Shown piece by piece: positions 1 through 11,619 of a stretch of DNA of 64,000 nt. The DNA comes from Bacteroidota bacterium. Lineage in GTDB: Bacteria > Bacteroidota > Ignavibacteria > UBA10030 > UBA8401. The DNA lies in assembly GCA_008933835.1 (NCBI GenBank), contig WBUG01000003.1:1-64000 (forward strand), written 5' to 3'. A program made the position numbers and the translations under genes. Every line of letters starts with the position of its first letter. The first letter of the stretch is position 1. Below the pieces are notes generated by a model. That model was not told the origin of the DNA. It saw nothing but the letters and a program-made list of their open reading frames with translations, and ran no database searches.

Positions 1-574
1 CCTTCTCCATCCGTTCATCGGTGTCTCCCCACCGCGCCATCGCGGAGTCGGGTCCGGCGAACTCCCCGCGGGCATCATCGCCGAAGCGGAACGATTCCAG
101 CGCGCGCCCGTTCCGGATACGCTCCATCAGCACGCCGGCTCCTACCTTCGTCCTGGCGTACAGGAAGTACACCTTCAGTTCGTTCCTCGCCAGGCGCATC
201 GCCGCGTCGGTCTCGGCGTCGCTCAGCATCACGCGCTGCGAGATCTCGCGCCGGTACAGCTCGTCCCGCACGAGCATCCGCTCGACGGCGCGCACGGCGG
301 ACTCGACCGCCGGGTCGTCGCCGAGTCCCGTCTGTTTCGCCCTCTGTGCGAGCAGTTTCTCTCCGATGAGCGAAAGGAGGAAGTCGGCTTTGGACCGGTC
401 GGAGGCGTCGCGGCTCTGACGGAGGGACGGGGTGAGTTCGTAGCGGGAGAGGAACTCCCGGCGGGTGATGGTGATGTCGCCCACCGTCGCCAGCGGTTCG
501 TCGTCGAGGGGCTGTGCCGCGAGCGGAAGGACCGCCAGCAGGAAGATCGTCATCCGGCGGAGGAGGTCAGACAT
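1..574 (-). CDS. SurA/PpiC-like peptidyl-prolyl isomerase, N-terminal part (cut by window edge)
   Basis: About 191 codons are present; the gene continues past the left edge. The translation opens MSDLLRRMTIFLLAVLPLAAQ, a short signal peptide ending in an AAQ-type cleavage site (Met-8 at 553 is an alternative start). It continues with LATVGDITITRREFLSRYEL and a helical region (SLIGEKLLAQRAKQTGLGDD), the pattern at the N-terminus of SurA-type periplasmic chaperones, and the same layout as the complete homologue at 59406-61253. The parvulin domain would lie outside the window, so catalysis cannot be judged. It starts inside the stop region of the upstream membrane-protein gene (8-bp overlap), so it is the last visible gene of the uvrD operon. 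Expected role: outer-membrane or secreted protein folding in the periplasm. Confidence 0.75.
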   Translation of the reverse strand, partial: MSDLLRRMTIFLLAVLPLAAQPLDDEPLATVGDITITRREFLSRYELTPSLRQSRDASDRSKADFLLSLIGEKLLAQRAKQTGLGDDPAVESAVRAVERMLVRDELYRREISQRVMLSDAETDAAMRLARNELKVYFLYARTKVGAGVLMERIRNGRALESFRFGDDARGEFAGPDSAMARWGDTDERMEK

Positions 575-1270
575 ACCGCACCGCCAGGGAGAGGGCGAAC
601 GGGAGCCCGAGCAGTACGGCATGCCCGAGCATCGGCGCGATGAGACTGCCGGTCTTCCAGTACGCCGTCGCGCTGTACGAACCGATGAGCAGCGCGAGCG
701 CCGTGTCTCCTCCCGGCAGGGCGAACGGAGCCTCCGCCGGCAGGATGGCGAAGAGGAGGACCGGGATCGCGACCGCCGCGGGTACGGGACCCAGCCGGCG
801 TTCGTATCCGATGCTCTTGGCGAGCATGGTCTGGAAGAAACCGAAGAAGAGGATCTGAGACGCGACCGGGGAGGACATCCAGAGGATCAGCATCGACAGG
901 AGCACGGCGGCTCCGGAGTCCGCCGTCCCTTCCCAGCCGGCACGGAGCGGAGCATCCGTCATGACGGCGAACGCGGCGACGCTCACGGCCGCGGCGTACG
1001 CACCGGCGGTCCAGCGCATCGACGCGGGAAGGTTCTTCGAGTTGATGCCGAAACTCCACAGATGGCCGCGGGAGACGAAGAGGATGCCGAGGAAACCGGC
1101 GGCGAACATCCACGCGTGGTGTTCGAAACGGAAGGCGAGCATGGAGGGCACGGGGACCGGCACCGCCGTCGACAGAAGGCGAAGGTCGGTGAACGCCGCC
1201 GCGCACAGGACGAAGAGCGCCGCGGCACCGATGACCGGAAGATCGGGTTGTCTCTCCGCTGCGGAGGCCA

Positions 1271-1271
<1 letters not shown>
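567..1271 (-). CDS. CPBP/CAAX-protease-like multi-pass membrane protein, active site degenerate
   Basis: A very hydrophobic protein of about 234 residues with six or more predicted membrane segments. The stretch SQILFFGFFQTMLAKS sits where CPBP/CAAX-type proteins carry EExxxRG, and GHAVLLGL resembles their last conserved His motif. The catalytic glutamates and arginine are missing, so protease activity is unlikely if the family assignment is right. ATG at 1271 overlaps the uvrD stop as TGATG; a GTG at 1274 is also possible. It is translationally coupled to uvrD upstream and to the SurA-like gene downstream. The family call rests on motif resemblance only; it could be another small polytopic family. 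Confidence 0.55.
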
Positions 1272-3514
<2,243 letters not shown>

Positions 3515-3558
3515 TGGTTCTTCTTCGACAATGAGTGGATGGGGCGTGGAATGCGGGG

Positions 3559-3589
3559 ATAAAATACGAAAATCGGCGGGGAACTACAA
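3559..3589 (-). promoter_or_regulatory. Promoter of uvrD (TTG-N20-TATTTTAT)
   Basis: On the minus strand, TTG at 3589-3587 is followed after 20 bp by TATTTTAT at 3566-3559. This fits the recurring TTG-N19/20-TAnnTT element of the window and gives a leader of about 40 nt before the TTG start. Confidence 0.55.
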
Positions 3590-3597
3590 CGGCGGTA

Positions 3598-4107
3598 TCA
3601 CACGAGGATGGCGCCTTCGGCACGGAGCAGGAACTCTTTCGTCTTGATGCCGGCCGCATATCCGGTGAGGGAGCCGTCCGTGCCGATGACGCGATGACAC
3701 GGGATGATGATGGGGATGGGGTTCTCGCTGTTCGCACGGCCCACCGCTTGGAAGCCTCTCGGTACGCCGGTGCGCCGCGCGAGTTGCTTGTAGGAGATGG
3801 TGGAACCGTACGGGATGTTGCGGAGCTCCTTCCAGACGCGGAGCTGGAACGAGGTGCCGATGAGGTCCATCGGCGCGGTGAACTTCGCCAGCTTGCCGTT
3901 GAAGTACCGGTTGAGCTGATCGATGATCTCCCGGTTGCGGCTCTTGTTCTCCACCACATCCTCTTCATTGAAATGCGCGGCGAGCCACGCGAAGAAGTCC
4001 TTCTTCGTCTCCTTCGGAATGCAGATCTTGCACACCCCCTTCTCGGTCGAGGCGACGTAGATCGTACCGATCTTGGAGTCGAACGATGTGCAGTAGATCT
4101 TGGGCAT
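3598..4107 (-). CDS. ogt: Methylated-DNA--[protein]-cysteine S-methyltransferase (O6-alkylguanine repair)
   Basis: A suicide DNA-repair protein that transfers O6-methyl groups from guanine to its own cysteine. The active-site signature IPCHRVIG is present (Cys at about residue 137), followed by GYAAGIKTKEFLLRAEG as expected. The wing-helix segment TISYKQLARRTGVPRGFQAV is also typical. The start is placed at the ATG at 4107 (MPKIYCTSF, 169 aa). An in-frame ATG at 4173 would add 22 residues unrelated to the family and would start upstream of the predicted promoter (4139-4169), which supports the shorter form. Single-gene unit upstream of uvrD, which has its own promoter. Confidence 0.93.
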   Translation of the reverse strand: MPKIYCTSFDSKIGTIYVASTEKGVCKICIPKETKKDFFAWLAAHFNEEDVVENKSRNREIIDQLNRYFNGKLAKFTAPMDLIGTSFQLRVWKELRNIPYGSTISYKQLARRTGVPRGFQAVGRANSENPIPIIIPCHRVIGTDGSLTGYAAGIKTKEFLLRAEGAILV

Positions 4108-4138
4108 TCGGATCAGGCGTTGATGGGGGAACCGGGGC

Positions 4139-4169
4139 AAAATATAGAAAAGAGTTCTCTGGCGTTCAA
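4139..4169 (-). promoter_or_regulatory. Promoter of ogt (TTG-N20-TATATTTT)
   Basis: Minus strand: TTG at 4169-4167, 20-bp spacer, TATATTTT (followed by G) at 4146-4139. One of the best matches to the recurring promoter. It lies about 30 nt upstream of the chosen ATG. Confidence 0.6.
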
Positions 4170-4185
4170 GCAATCGCCGAAAATA

Positions 4186-4219
4186 AAAAGCGGGATGTGC
4201 CTTCGAACATCCCGCTTTG
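4186..4219 (-). terminator. Intrinsic terminator of the T9SS propeller operon
   Basis: Ten-bp stem AGCGGGATGT/ACATCCCGCT (4189-4198 and 4207-4216) with an 8-nt loop. On the minus strand the stem is followed by TTTTTATTTT. It closes the unit of three T9SS genes ending at 4354. The 4220-4353 stretch between it and the stop codon shows no other feature. Confidence 0.8.
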
Positions 4220-4353
4220 TTGCTTGGGACCGCACCGGAGTTCCCACCTCCCCAGATGGAAGCCGTATGCAGCGCCCAAAACCGAACTGTCTGACTTAAA
4301 GTGTTTTATGAGCGATACCGTTCACCGGATTATGTTCTGAGTACTTCGCATGC

Positions 4354-6603
4354 TCATTTCAGCAGCAGCATCTTCCGTGTGACCCGTCCCCCGCCGGCCG
4401 ATAGCGCACAGAAGTATGTGCCGCTCGGAAGTCCGGCCGCATCGAACCGGATCGTGTGCGTTCCCGCCTCCTTCACACCTTCCGCCAACCGCCCCACCTC
4501 ACGTCCGGCCGCATCGTAGACCGTGAGCGAGACGGGACCGCGGACCGCCAGCGAGTAGCGCAGTGTCGTGGAGGGATTGAACGGATTCGGAAAATTCTGC
4601 TCAAGTGCGAACGATACGACGGTACTCCGTTCCCGGGGACCCTCAGCCGACAGGAGCGGATGGGAGGTCCGGTACGTTGAGTATCCATAGTTGCTCGCGT
4701 CGTTCATGCCGATGACGGTGTACGGCCCCGACAGCGCCGCGGAGGAGACCCGCAGTGCGCCGAAGGTCGGGGGAAGGTCACCGGTGATGTCGTTCCACTG
4801 CGTACCGCCGTCGGTCGAGACGAACAGCTTCTTCGCCGACGTGGAGACGAAGAGACGGCTGCCGGCGGAAGCATACCCGCTCAGGTAGTTGAAGAACGCC
4901 GCTCCGGTGTAGACGCCCTTCCAGCTGTTTCCCTGGTCCGTGCTGACGGAGAGTTTCCCTCCGGCGGCGGTGGAACCGTACGAACCGGCGGCGAGCATTC
5001 CGCCCGCCGAAGCGAGGAACTGTACTGCGGCGGTCCCGAGGGAATCCTTCCCCACCGGCTGCCACACCGTGCTCGTATCGGTCCAGCGGTGCACACCATT
5101 ATTGGCGGACATGAACAGTGCCCCGTTATGGACCACGAGCCGGTGGATATCGGCGGTGCTCCACCCGGCGTTCATCGCGCTCCATGTGTGGCCGGAATCC
5201 TGACTCCGCTGCACTCCGCTCCCCTTCACGCCGGCGTACCACGCCGTGCCCCATTTCACGACGGCCGAGACCGTCTTCCCGTACATGAACTGTGCGTTGG
5301 ACGGGTAACGCCATGTGCGGCCGCGGTCGAACGAACGCGCCACACCGCTGCCGGCCGTTCCGGCGAAGAGCGTGTCGCCGGAGAGCGCGAGCGCGTTGAA
5401 GTTGATGGTGTATCCCAGACCGCCGGAGGACTGCGACCAGGTCGCGGCGCCGTCGCCGCTGCGCAGCAGACCCCACCGGTTGGCGGCGGCATAGACGGTG
5501 TCGCCGTCGGTCAGCATCGCGTTCACATACACCCGCGCCGGCAGTCCTCGTCCGAACGGATGGAACGAAACGCCGCCGTCGAGACTGCGGTGAAGCCCGA
5601 GCAGACCGAGTCCGGCGAACATCTGTCCGTTCACCGTGCACAGCGAGTTCAGCTGCGGTTCGGAGTATCCTGCCAACGACGGGATGGGATGCCACGTGGC
5701 GCCGTTGTCGGTGCTCCGTTTGATGGTCTCGGGAGCGTTGGAGAGCCCTGTCTGCGCGATACCGGCATAGATGCCCGCATCGGTCCATATCATCCGCGAC
5801 ACGGTCGGGATGCCGCCGTTCGGCGCGGTGAGTCCCGTCCCCGCATCGGTGACGAGCTGCCAGGTCTTTCCGCCGTCCACGGAACGGTGCGCCGTACCGA
5901 TGCCGTTCACCATGTACGAAAAGAGCGTGTCGTTCCGGGCGATGAGCTCCTTCCCGTTCAGGTAGTGCGTCCCTCCCTGGCTCAAGTTGGTGAGCACCAC
6001 GCTCCAGTTCTTCCCCTCATCGGTGGACTTGAACAGTGTATCGCTGACGATGTACATCACCGGGCCGTCCACCGCCAGACCGGTGAACTGGTTCTTGGCG
6101 ACCTTCGACGCGGTCCAGTTCTGTCCTCCGTTGTAGGACGAGTAGAGCACGTTCACGGAGTGGATGTGCACGCCGTTCGGCGTGACGTAGATCCGCCCTT
6201 CAGAGACGTACCCGGCGTAGAGGATGCGGAGCGTTCCGGGAGTGACGGCGGTCCACTGCGTGCCGGAGTTCGTGCTGCGGTAGAGCCGCCCCTGCGCCGT
6301 CGCGGGTTCAAGGTAGGACGCATAGACGGTGTCGTTCTTCACCGCCACGGAGTACCCGACGCCGTAGGTCCCGGACGAGACGGCCAGACCGGCGTTCACC
6401 GGCCCCCATGTTTCGCCGGCGTCCGTCGAACGGTAGAAACCGTATCCGAAATTACCGTTGCGGAGCGTGGTCCCTGCCAAGAGCGTTCCTCCGGAGGAGG
6501 CCGCGATATCGGTGATCCACACCTCCTGAGGACCGCGCGCGTCCCACGACTGGGCGGCGATGATGACCGGAACGACGAGCGAGATGAACAGCGGACGGAA
6601 CAT
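4354..6603 (-). CDS. T9SS-exported beta-propeller protein (BNR/sortilin-like repeats), 749 aa
   Basis: An N-terminal signal peptide (MFRPLFISLVVPVIIAAQ) is followed by many Asp-box/BNR-type repeats of the form S-x-D-x-G-x-x-W (STDAGETW, STNSGTQW, STDEGKNW, SVDGGKTW, STDNGATW, SQDSGHTW, STDQGNSW, STDGGTQW), as in sortilin/YCF48-like propellers. The last ~80 residues are a type A T9SS sorting domain: FALEQNFPNPFNPSTTLRY, LTVYDAAGREV and the basic end TRKMLLLK. The protein should cross the outer membrane through T9SS and be released or surface-attached. The repeats bind no recognisable substrate. It is last of three collinear T9SS genes (24 bp after the previous one), with a good AAGGAG ribosome site and a terminator after it. 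Confidence 0.88.
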   Translation of the reverse strand: MFRPLFISLVVPVIIAAQSWDARGPQEVWITDIAASSGGTLLAGTTLRNGNFGYGFYRSTDAGETWGPVNAGLAVSSGTYGVGYSVAVKNDTVYASYLEPATAQGRLYRSTNSGTQWTAVTPGTLRILYAGYVSEGRIYVTPNGVHIHSVNVLYSSYNGGQNWTASKVAKNQFTGLAVDGPVMYIVSDTLFKSTDEGKNWSVVLTNLSQGGTHYLNGKELIARNDTLFSYMVNGIGTAHRSVDGGKTWQLVTDAGTGLTAPNGGIPTVSRMIWTDAGIYAGIAQTGLSNAPETIKRSTDNGATWHPIPSLAGYSEPQLNSLCTVNGQMFAGLGLLGLHRSLDGGVSFHPFGRGLPARVYVNAMLTDGDTVYAAANRWGLLRSGDGAATWSQSSGGLGYTINFNALALSGDTLFAGTAGSGVARSFDRGRTWRYPSNAQFMYGKTVSAVVKWGTAWYAGVKGSGVQRSQDSGHTWSAMNAGWSTADIHRLVVHNGALFMSANNGVHRWTDTSTVWQPVGKDSLGTAAVQFLASAGGMLAAGSYGSTAAGGKLSVSTDQGNSWKGVYTGAAFFNYLSGYASAGSRLFVSTSAKKLFVSTDGGTQWNDITGDLPPTFGALRVSSAALSGPYTVIGMNDASNYGYSTYRTSHPLLSAEGPRERSTVVSFALEQNFPNPFNPSTTLRYSLAVRGPVSLTVYDAAGREVGRLAEGVKEAGTHTIRFDAAGLPSGTYFCALSAGGGRVTRKMLLLK

Positions 6604-6627
6604 GGGTCGAGCGTTCTCCTTCTTCGA

Positions 6628-8766
6628 TCATTTCATGAACATCATTTTCCGCGTGAGGGACGTTCCCCCGGCGGTCATGCGGATGAGGTACGTGCCGCTC
6701 GAAAGTCCGTGCGGCATGAAGTCGACCGAGTGTCCCCCCGCGGCGTGCGGACCGTCGGCGAGCACCGCAACGGTGCGGCCGAGCATGTCATGAACAGTCA
6801 GCCGGACCTCGGAAGGACGCCCCAGCGTGAACCGGATGCGTGTCGAGGGGTTGAACGGATTGGGATAGTTGTGCTCCAGTGCGAATGACGATGGTCCGAG
6901 AGTACGTTCTCCATCCCGTACGGCGGTGGTGACGGCCGCACTGCGGTACATCCCGCCGGACGTTCCGGCGAAGAGATGTCCTGACGCCGAAGCGAAGAGC
7001 GTACGGATGGTCGTTTGATTGTCGATGAGGCCGATACTGGGGAGGATCTCGCTCCATGATACGCCGCCGTTGGTCGAGCGGTAGACGATGGAATTGATGC
7101 CGTTCTTAGCGCCGCCGAAGAAGAGGTGCCCGTCCCGGTCCACCGTCACATGGATGCCGTACGGTTTCACTTTCTGCGTATCGATGCGGACCCAGTTCTC
7201 TCCCGCATCGGTGGAACGGAACAGTCCGGCGTCGCTGCCGCAGAAGAGGTCGCCGCCCGAAGCAATAGCGAGACTGTGCACCATCGTATTCCCCATGCCG
7301 TTCTTCATTTCGGTCCACGTGCTGCCGCTGTCGGTGGAACGCATGACACCCGATCCGGAGAAGGAGCGGAACGCGAACAAGCTCCCGTCGTCTCGCTGCC
7401 GCAGGAAGGTCGCCGGCGTGTTGGAGACCTTTGTCCAAACTTTGCCGTGGTCCATGCTGCGGAAAATGCCGGTACTGGTTGCAGCGATGATGGAAGCGAA
7501 CTTCGTTCCGAGGACCGCATTGACGTAACCGCTGAGGACGGTGATGCCTGAAATGGCCTTGAAGGTCGCCCCCTGGTCCGTCGAGCGGAAGAGCTTCGCG
7601 GGATAGAAATTGTCCCCCACGATGATGGTGTCGCCGTGGAATCCCACGGAGGGGACCCCGTTCACACCGGTGTTGAGGTGCTTCCAGGTCGTCCCGTTAT
7701 CGGTGGTACGATAGAGGTTCTGGTAGGCGCTTCCGCCGGCGGCGACGTACACTTCTCCGTTCGCCCGTTCGGTGAACGCGGTGACGTTCGGATACGCGAC
7801 CGGAAGCGGTTTCCAGGTCGCACCATTGTCGGTCGAACGGTAGGTCTGGTCCTGCGACAGGAAGAGATGTCCCTGTGCGTTGACATGGATACCGGAGAAT
7901 CCGAAGGAAGGGGTCTGGAGCGGTGCCCAGGTCGCGCCGTTGTCGGTGGAGGCGTGGAGCCATTCCGGAAGACCGTTGGAGGACGACATGCCGACGAACA
8001 CTGTTCCGTTCGGCGCCGCCGTGACATCGGCGATGTATGACGATGCGAACGCCGCGAGGTACCAGCTGTTCCCGCCGTCGGTGGACGCCCGCAGACCGTT
8101 CCCGGTCCGGACATAGAGGGTGCCGTTCGGATGGACGACGGCCTTAAAGATGGCGACGGAGTCGAGGCTGTTCGCCCCTTTCGTCCACGTCACGCCGGCA
8201 TCGGTGGAACGAAGCGCGTACCCCCGTTCCGGGTTCCCGTTGCTGCGGGTGAAGGCGTACCAGACCGAACCGTCGTACGTCGCCATGGCGGAGATGGCAG
8301 TGTCCGCTCCGAGCTGCGCGGCGCCCGCGGCTTTTGTGAAGTTCGTACCGTTGTCCGTCGACCGGTAGATGCCGCCGGTCGTTCCGACCACGACCACGCC
8401 GGAGGTGTTCGCCAGCACGGACGAGCACGATGTCTCGGTGATCCCATTGCCGACCACGGTCCAGCTCGCTCCGCGGTTCGTCGAGCGGGAGAGGCGCTGC
8501 TGGTTCTGCGCCAGGAAGATGTTCCCGGCGGGGACCACATGGATGTCCTGCACATAGTTCACGATGACCGCCGGCGACCAGCTCTCGCCGTTGTTCGCCG
8601 AACGGGTGAATCCGGAGTTCATCGTACCGAACACCGTGTCTCCCCCGCCGAACCGCACCTCGTTCAGCCCCACGCTGTACGGAGCGGTGCGGTTCCAGAA
8701 CGCCTGCGCGTGTGCCGCTGAGCCGCACATCACCGTCAACAATACCGCCGTCATCACTTTCATCAT
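6628..8766 (-). CDS. T9SS-exported beta-propeller protein (BNR/sortilin-like repeats), 712 aa
   Basis: The start is set at the ATG at 8766 (MMKVMTAVLLTVMCGSAAHAQ, a clean signal peptide), preceded by GGGGGAAG at a normal distance; a longer in-frame ATG at 8823 would place a polar stretch before the signal. The body has repeated Asp-box motifs (SANNGESW, STNRGASW, STDNGTNF, STDAGVTW, STDGGNSW, STDNGATW, STDQGATF, STDSGSTW, STNGGVSW). The C-terminus has FALEHNYPNPFNPSTRIRF, LTVHDMLGRTV and the basic tail TRKMMFMK, a T9SS type A sorting domain. It lies 53 bp after the 852-aa propeller gene and 24 bp before the 749-aa one, in a likely single operon. Likely role: surface or secreted propeller; ligand unknown. 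Confidence 0.88.
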   Translation of the reverse strand: MMKVMTAVLLTVMCGSAAHAQAFWNRTAPYSVGLNEVRFGGGDTVFGTMNSGFTRSANNGESWSPAVIVNYVQDIHVVPAGNIFLAQNQQRLSRSTNRGASWTVVGNGITETSCSSVLANTSGVVVVGTTGGIYRSTDNGTNFTKAAGAAQLGADTAISAMATYDGSVWYAFTRSNGNPERGYALRSTDAGVTWTKGANSLDSVAIFKAVVHPNGTLYVRTGNGLRASTDGGNSWYLAAFASSYIADVTAAPNGTVFVGMSSSNGLPEWLHASTDNGATWAPLQTPSFGFSGIHVNAQGHLFLSQDQTYRSTDNGATWKPLPVAYPNVTAFTERANGEVYVAAGGSAYQNLYRTTDNGTTWKHLNTGVNGVPSVGFHGDTIIVGDNFYPAKLFRSTDQGATFKAISGITVLSGYVNAVLGTKFASIIAATSTGIFRSMDHGKVWTKVSNTPATFLRQRDDGSLFAFRSFSGSGVMRSTDSGSTWTEMKNGMGNTMVHSLAIASGGDLFCGSDAGLFRSTDAGENWVRIDTQKVKPYGIHVTVDRDGHLFFGGAKNGINSIVYRSTNGGVSWSEILPSIGLIDNQTTIRTLFASASGHLFAGTSGGMYRSAAVTTAVRDGERTLGPSSFALEHNYPNPFNPSTRIRFTLGRPSEVRLTVHDMLGRTVAVLADGPHAAGGHSVDFMPHGLSSGTYLIRMTAGGTSLTRKMMFMK

Positions 8767-8819
8767 CGTATCACTTCCCCCAGTGTTGGTCCAAGGATCG
8801 CAGCGCCGGACGGGCTGCC

Positions 8820-11378
8820 TCATTTCAACAGCATCATCTTCCGCGTGAGGTCCACCGCTCCGGCCTGCAGCCGGCAGAAGTACAGGCCGGACGAGAGTCC
8901 CTGCGCATGGAACGCCGCTTCGTACGTGCCGGCCTCCATCTCCCCTTCGGTGAGCGTCGCCACCTTCCGGCCGACCACGTCATACACCGAAAGAGTCACC
9001 TTCGACGCCGCCGGCACGGAGAACCGGATGACGGTCGAAGGATTGAAGGGATTGGGATAGTTCTGCTGCAGGATGAATCCCTCGGGTGCCGTCGTACGGA
9101 CGCGCTGCACGGATTCGAGCGCTCCCGGATCGTTGATATAGGCGGCGAAGTTCTGCGAACTGTAACCGTCGATGTAACCGAAATATCCGGAGACGTAGAT
9201 GTTCCCCCGTGTATCGGCGCGGGCCATCGCCATGTCCTGCTGGAAGCTGCTGGTCGCCGTGCCGAGGTTCTCCCACGTGGTGCCGTTCCAGCGGGCGAAG
9301 TATTTGTAGGCGGCGTTGCCGCCGATGGAGGTGAACTTCCCGACGATGTACAACCGTCCCGACTTGTCCACCGCCATGTCCGTGATGCCGGACGTGTTCC
9401 CCTTCAACCCGAGCGAGACCGTGTCCCACGTACTGCCGTTCCATTTCGCGATGTGCCACACCGCCTTGGTGCCGATGGAATCGAACTTCCCGGCGACATA
9501 AAGGTCGTTGCCGACCACCGCCATGGCCGTGATGACCGCCTGTGAGGCGCTCTTGTTGTACCGGAACTCCGCTCCGCCGACGGACGACCACGCCGAACCG
9601 TCCCACCGCGCTACGGCGGATGCCGGCATGGTTCCCGCCGTGGTGAAGCTCCCCGCGGCGAACAGTTCGTTCCCTTTCACCGCCAGGGCGTAGACCGTTC
9701 CCTTCGATGCACCCGAACGGATACCGGTCCCGATGGAATCCCACGCCGTTCCGTTCCACCGCACGATGCTGTACGCCGTCTTCTGGTTCGGGAAGACCCC
9801 GAACGGCGCGTCGAACGAACCGGCCACGACGATGTCCGAACCGTACCGGACGATGGCGCGGACGTCCGAACCGAACGAACCGGGCTGACCGGGACCGTTC
9901 ATGCTCTGGAACGATGAACCATTCCATTTGATGACCCCCATGGAATTGACGCCGTTGAAGGAGGAAAAACCGCCGCCGATGTACAGGACGGTATCGTCGC
10001 TGGCGAGGGCGCGGACGGTGGAGGTGTTCTTGTAGCTGCCTGTGCCGACCGAATCCCACCGCTGACCGTTCCACCGCGCCAGACGGCGCGCCGGGGTGGC
10101 GCCGGCGTAGTTGAACTCGCCGCCGACGAACACGTCGCCGTTGGAACGTTCGTGGAGCGTGAAGACGGCGCCGTCCGGGAAACCGTGCGTGTTCTTCCCG
10201 ACGAGGGCGCTCCAGCGTTCGTTGACGATGTCGTACGACGCCGCGCCGGTCGTCCCCACGCCACCGGGGTATTTGAAGTCACCACAGAGCAGGAGGCGGC
10301 CGCCGGAGAGGATCATATCGTTCACCCGCGGATTCTGTCCGTACTGCGACGAGGTGATGCCGGTGCCGAGCTTCTCCCATGTTTTGCCGTTCCAGCGCGA
10401 GACCGCGTCCACCGTGCTGTTGGCCGACGAAGGGGCGCGCACGCCGGCGACGTAGACCCGTCCGAGGGAATCGACCTCGACCTGCGTCAGTTCGGTCGTC
10501 GTACCGGCACCGAGCGTGTCCCACGAACTCCCGTTCCACCGCGCGATGCAGTTGGCGATCTTCCCGCCCGCCCTGTTGAACGCTCCGACGACGTACAGCG
10601 TATCGCCGTGGACGGCGATGTCGTTCACATGCGCCCTCGCCGTCGTCCCGGACACGCCGGCCACCGAACCGGTGAGGCCCGTCGCCACCGTGTCCCACGT
10701 GCTGCCGTTCCACTTCATGATGGCGACGTTCTCCTTATCGAACGTGCTCACGGAATAGGTCGCCGAGTAGATGCGGCCGTCCGGCGTGACGGTGAAGGCA
10801 CGGTTGGTGACGCTGTTGTTGGAGTTCGCGAGCGACAGCGAACCGATCGAATCCCACGTGCTCCCGTTCCACACGGCCACGCCTTTCACCGAAAGGGTGC
10901 CTGCCTTCGTGAACGGCCCGACGACATACAGTTTTCCGTTCCGGTACTGCATCCTCGTTGGCGCGCTGAACGCGGACATCGAGTATGCCCCCGGCACCGA
11001 ATCCCATTTCGTACCGTTCCATTTGACGATTCCCCTTTTCGCCAATGGACCGACACCCATGTACGGGCCGGAGACGTAGACATCCTCGCCGTCACCCGCC
11101 GCCATCGCGACCACGGGGAACGACGAACCGTAGAAGCCGCCCGGAACGGAATCCCACCCGGTCGCCTGGCGCCAGCGCGCGAAGAAGTTCGTCCGGACAC
11201 CGAACGCGTAATCGAATCCGCCGCCGAGGTAGAGCGTCCCGGACGACGTCAGTGCGATGCCGGTCGGCACGTTATTGTTCGTTCCGTTCTGGCCGTACCG
11301 CAACGACCAGTATCCCTGTCCGGACAACGGCGCCGTCAGCACGACGGCGATCACGAGCGTCAGTATCGTTCGATTCAC
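8820..11378 (-). CDS. T9SS-exported WNG-repeat beta-propeller protein, 852 aa
   Basis: The start is a GTG at 11378 (product MNRTILTLVIAVVLTAPLSGQ, a signal peptide), because AAAGGGGGAG lies just upstream; an in-frame ATG at 11489 would begin before the previous small gene ends. About fifteen repeats of the type ARWNGSSWDTLG or VKWNGTKWDSVP alternate with LYVVGxFxxAG strands, a pattern of delta-60/kelch-like propellers distinct from the Asp-box repeats of its two operon partners. The end has ILQQNYPNPFNPSTVIRF, LSVYDVVGRKV and LTRKMMLLK, a T9SS sorting domain. It follows the receiver fragment by 13 bp and is the first large gene behind the sigma-54 promoter at 11620-11635. Confidence 0.87.
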   Translation of the reverse strand: MNRTILTLVIAVVLTAPLSGQGYWSLRYGQNGTNNNVPTGIALTSSGTLYLGGGFDYAFGVRTNFFARWRQATGWDSVPGGFYGSSFPVVAMAAGDGEDVYVSGPYMGVGPLAKRGIVKWNGTKWDSVPGAYSMSAFSAPTRMQYRNGKLYVVGPFTKAGTLSVKGVAVWNGSTWDSIGSLSLANSNNSVTNRAFTVTPDGRIYSATYSVSTFDKENVAIMKWNGSTWDTVATGLTGSVAGVSGTTARAHVNDIAVHGDTLYVVGAFNRAGGKIANCIARWNGSSWDTLGAGTTTELTQVEVDSLGRVYVAGVRAPSSANSTVDAVSRWNGKTWEKLGTGITSSQYGQNPRVNDMILSGGRLLLCGDFKYPGGVGTTGAASYDIVNERWSALVGKNTHGFPDGAVFTLHERSNGDVFVGGEFNYAGATPARRLARWNGQRWDSVGTGSYKNTSTVRALASDDTVLYIGGGFSSFNGVNSMGVIKWNGSSFQSMNGPGQPGSFGSDVRAIVRYGSDIVVAGSFDAPFGVFPNQKTAYSIVRWNGTAWDSIGTGIRSGASKGTVYALAVKGNELFAAGSFTTAGTMPASAVARWDGSAWSSVGGAEFRYNKSASQAVITAMAVVGNDLYVAGKFDSIGTKAVWHIAKWNGSTWDTVSLGLKGNTSGITDMAVDKSGRLYIVGKFTSIGGNAAYKYFARWNGTTWENLGTATSSFQQDMAMARADTRGNIYVSGYFGYIDGYSSQNFAAYINDPGALESVQRVRTTAPEGFILQQNYPNPFNPSTVIRFSVPAASKVTLSVYDVVGRKVATLTEGEMEAGTYEAAFHAQGLSSGLYFCRLQAGAVDLTRKMMLLK

Positions 11379-11391
11379 TGCTCCCCCTTTA

Positions 11392-11592
11392 TTATGGTTT
11401 TTCGGATGACGGCCCGCAGCCAAGTTCATCGGTCTCCCCCAGAATGAACTTGATGGGAATCTGCCGGCAGATCCTTCTCGCCGTCTCACTGTCCGTCGCG
11501 GTCATGACGCTGTATCCTTCCCGCGTCAGCAGCTCACGGAGCTTTCGAAGTTCCTGTGTGTTCTTGTCGATAATGAGGATGTGTTCCGGCAT
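11392..11592 (-). CDS. Truncated response-regulator receiver fragment (66 aa)
   Basis: MPEHILIIDKNTQELRKLRE... matches the first half of a CheY-like receiver: beta-1 ILIIDKN with only one acidic-pocket residue (Asp-9), helix 1, and GYSVMTATDSETARRI as beta-2/helix 2. At beta-3, where the phospho-acceptor Asp should be, it reads KFILGETDEL, and the protein ends 14 residues later. It therefore cannot be a working phospho-receiver. It is either a decayed gene or a small non-phosphorylated partner protein. It is the first gene behind the sigma-54 promoter and lies 13 bp before the 852-aa T9SS gene. No strong Shine-Dalgarno is visible. Confidence 0.55.
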   Translation of the reverse strand: MPEHILIIDKNTQELRKLRELLTREGYSVMTATDSETARRICRQIPIKFILGETDELGCGPSSEKP

Positions 11593-11619
11593 TGTTCGGC
11601 TTTCGCTTGCCGAAGATAT

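Noticed and set aside
4354-11378. Repeated segments in the three T9SS genes as recombinational DNA repeats
   Set aside because: Similarity is at protein level (Asp-box and WNG repeats); the DNA of the repeats has diverged.
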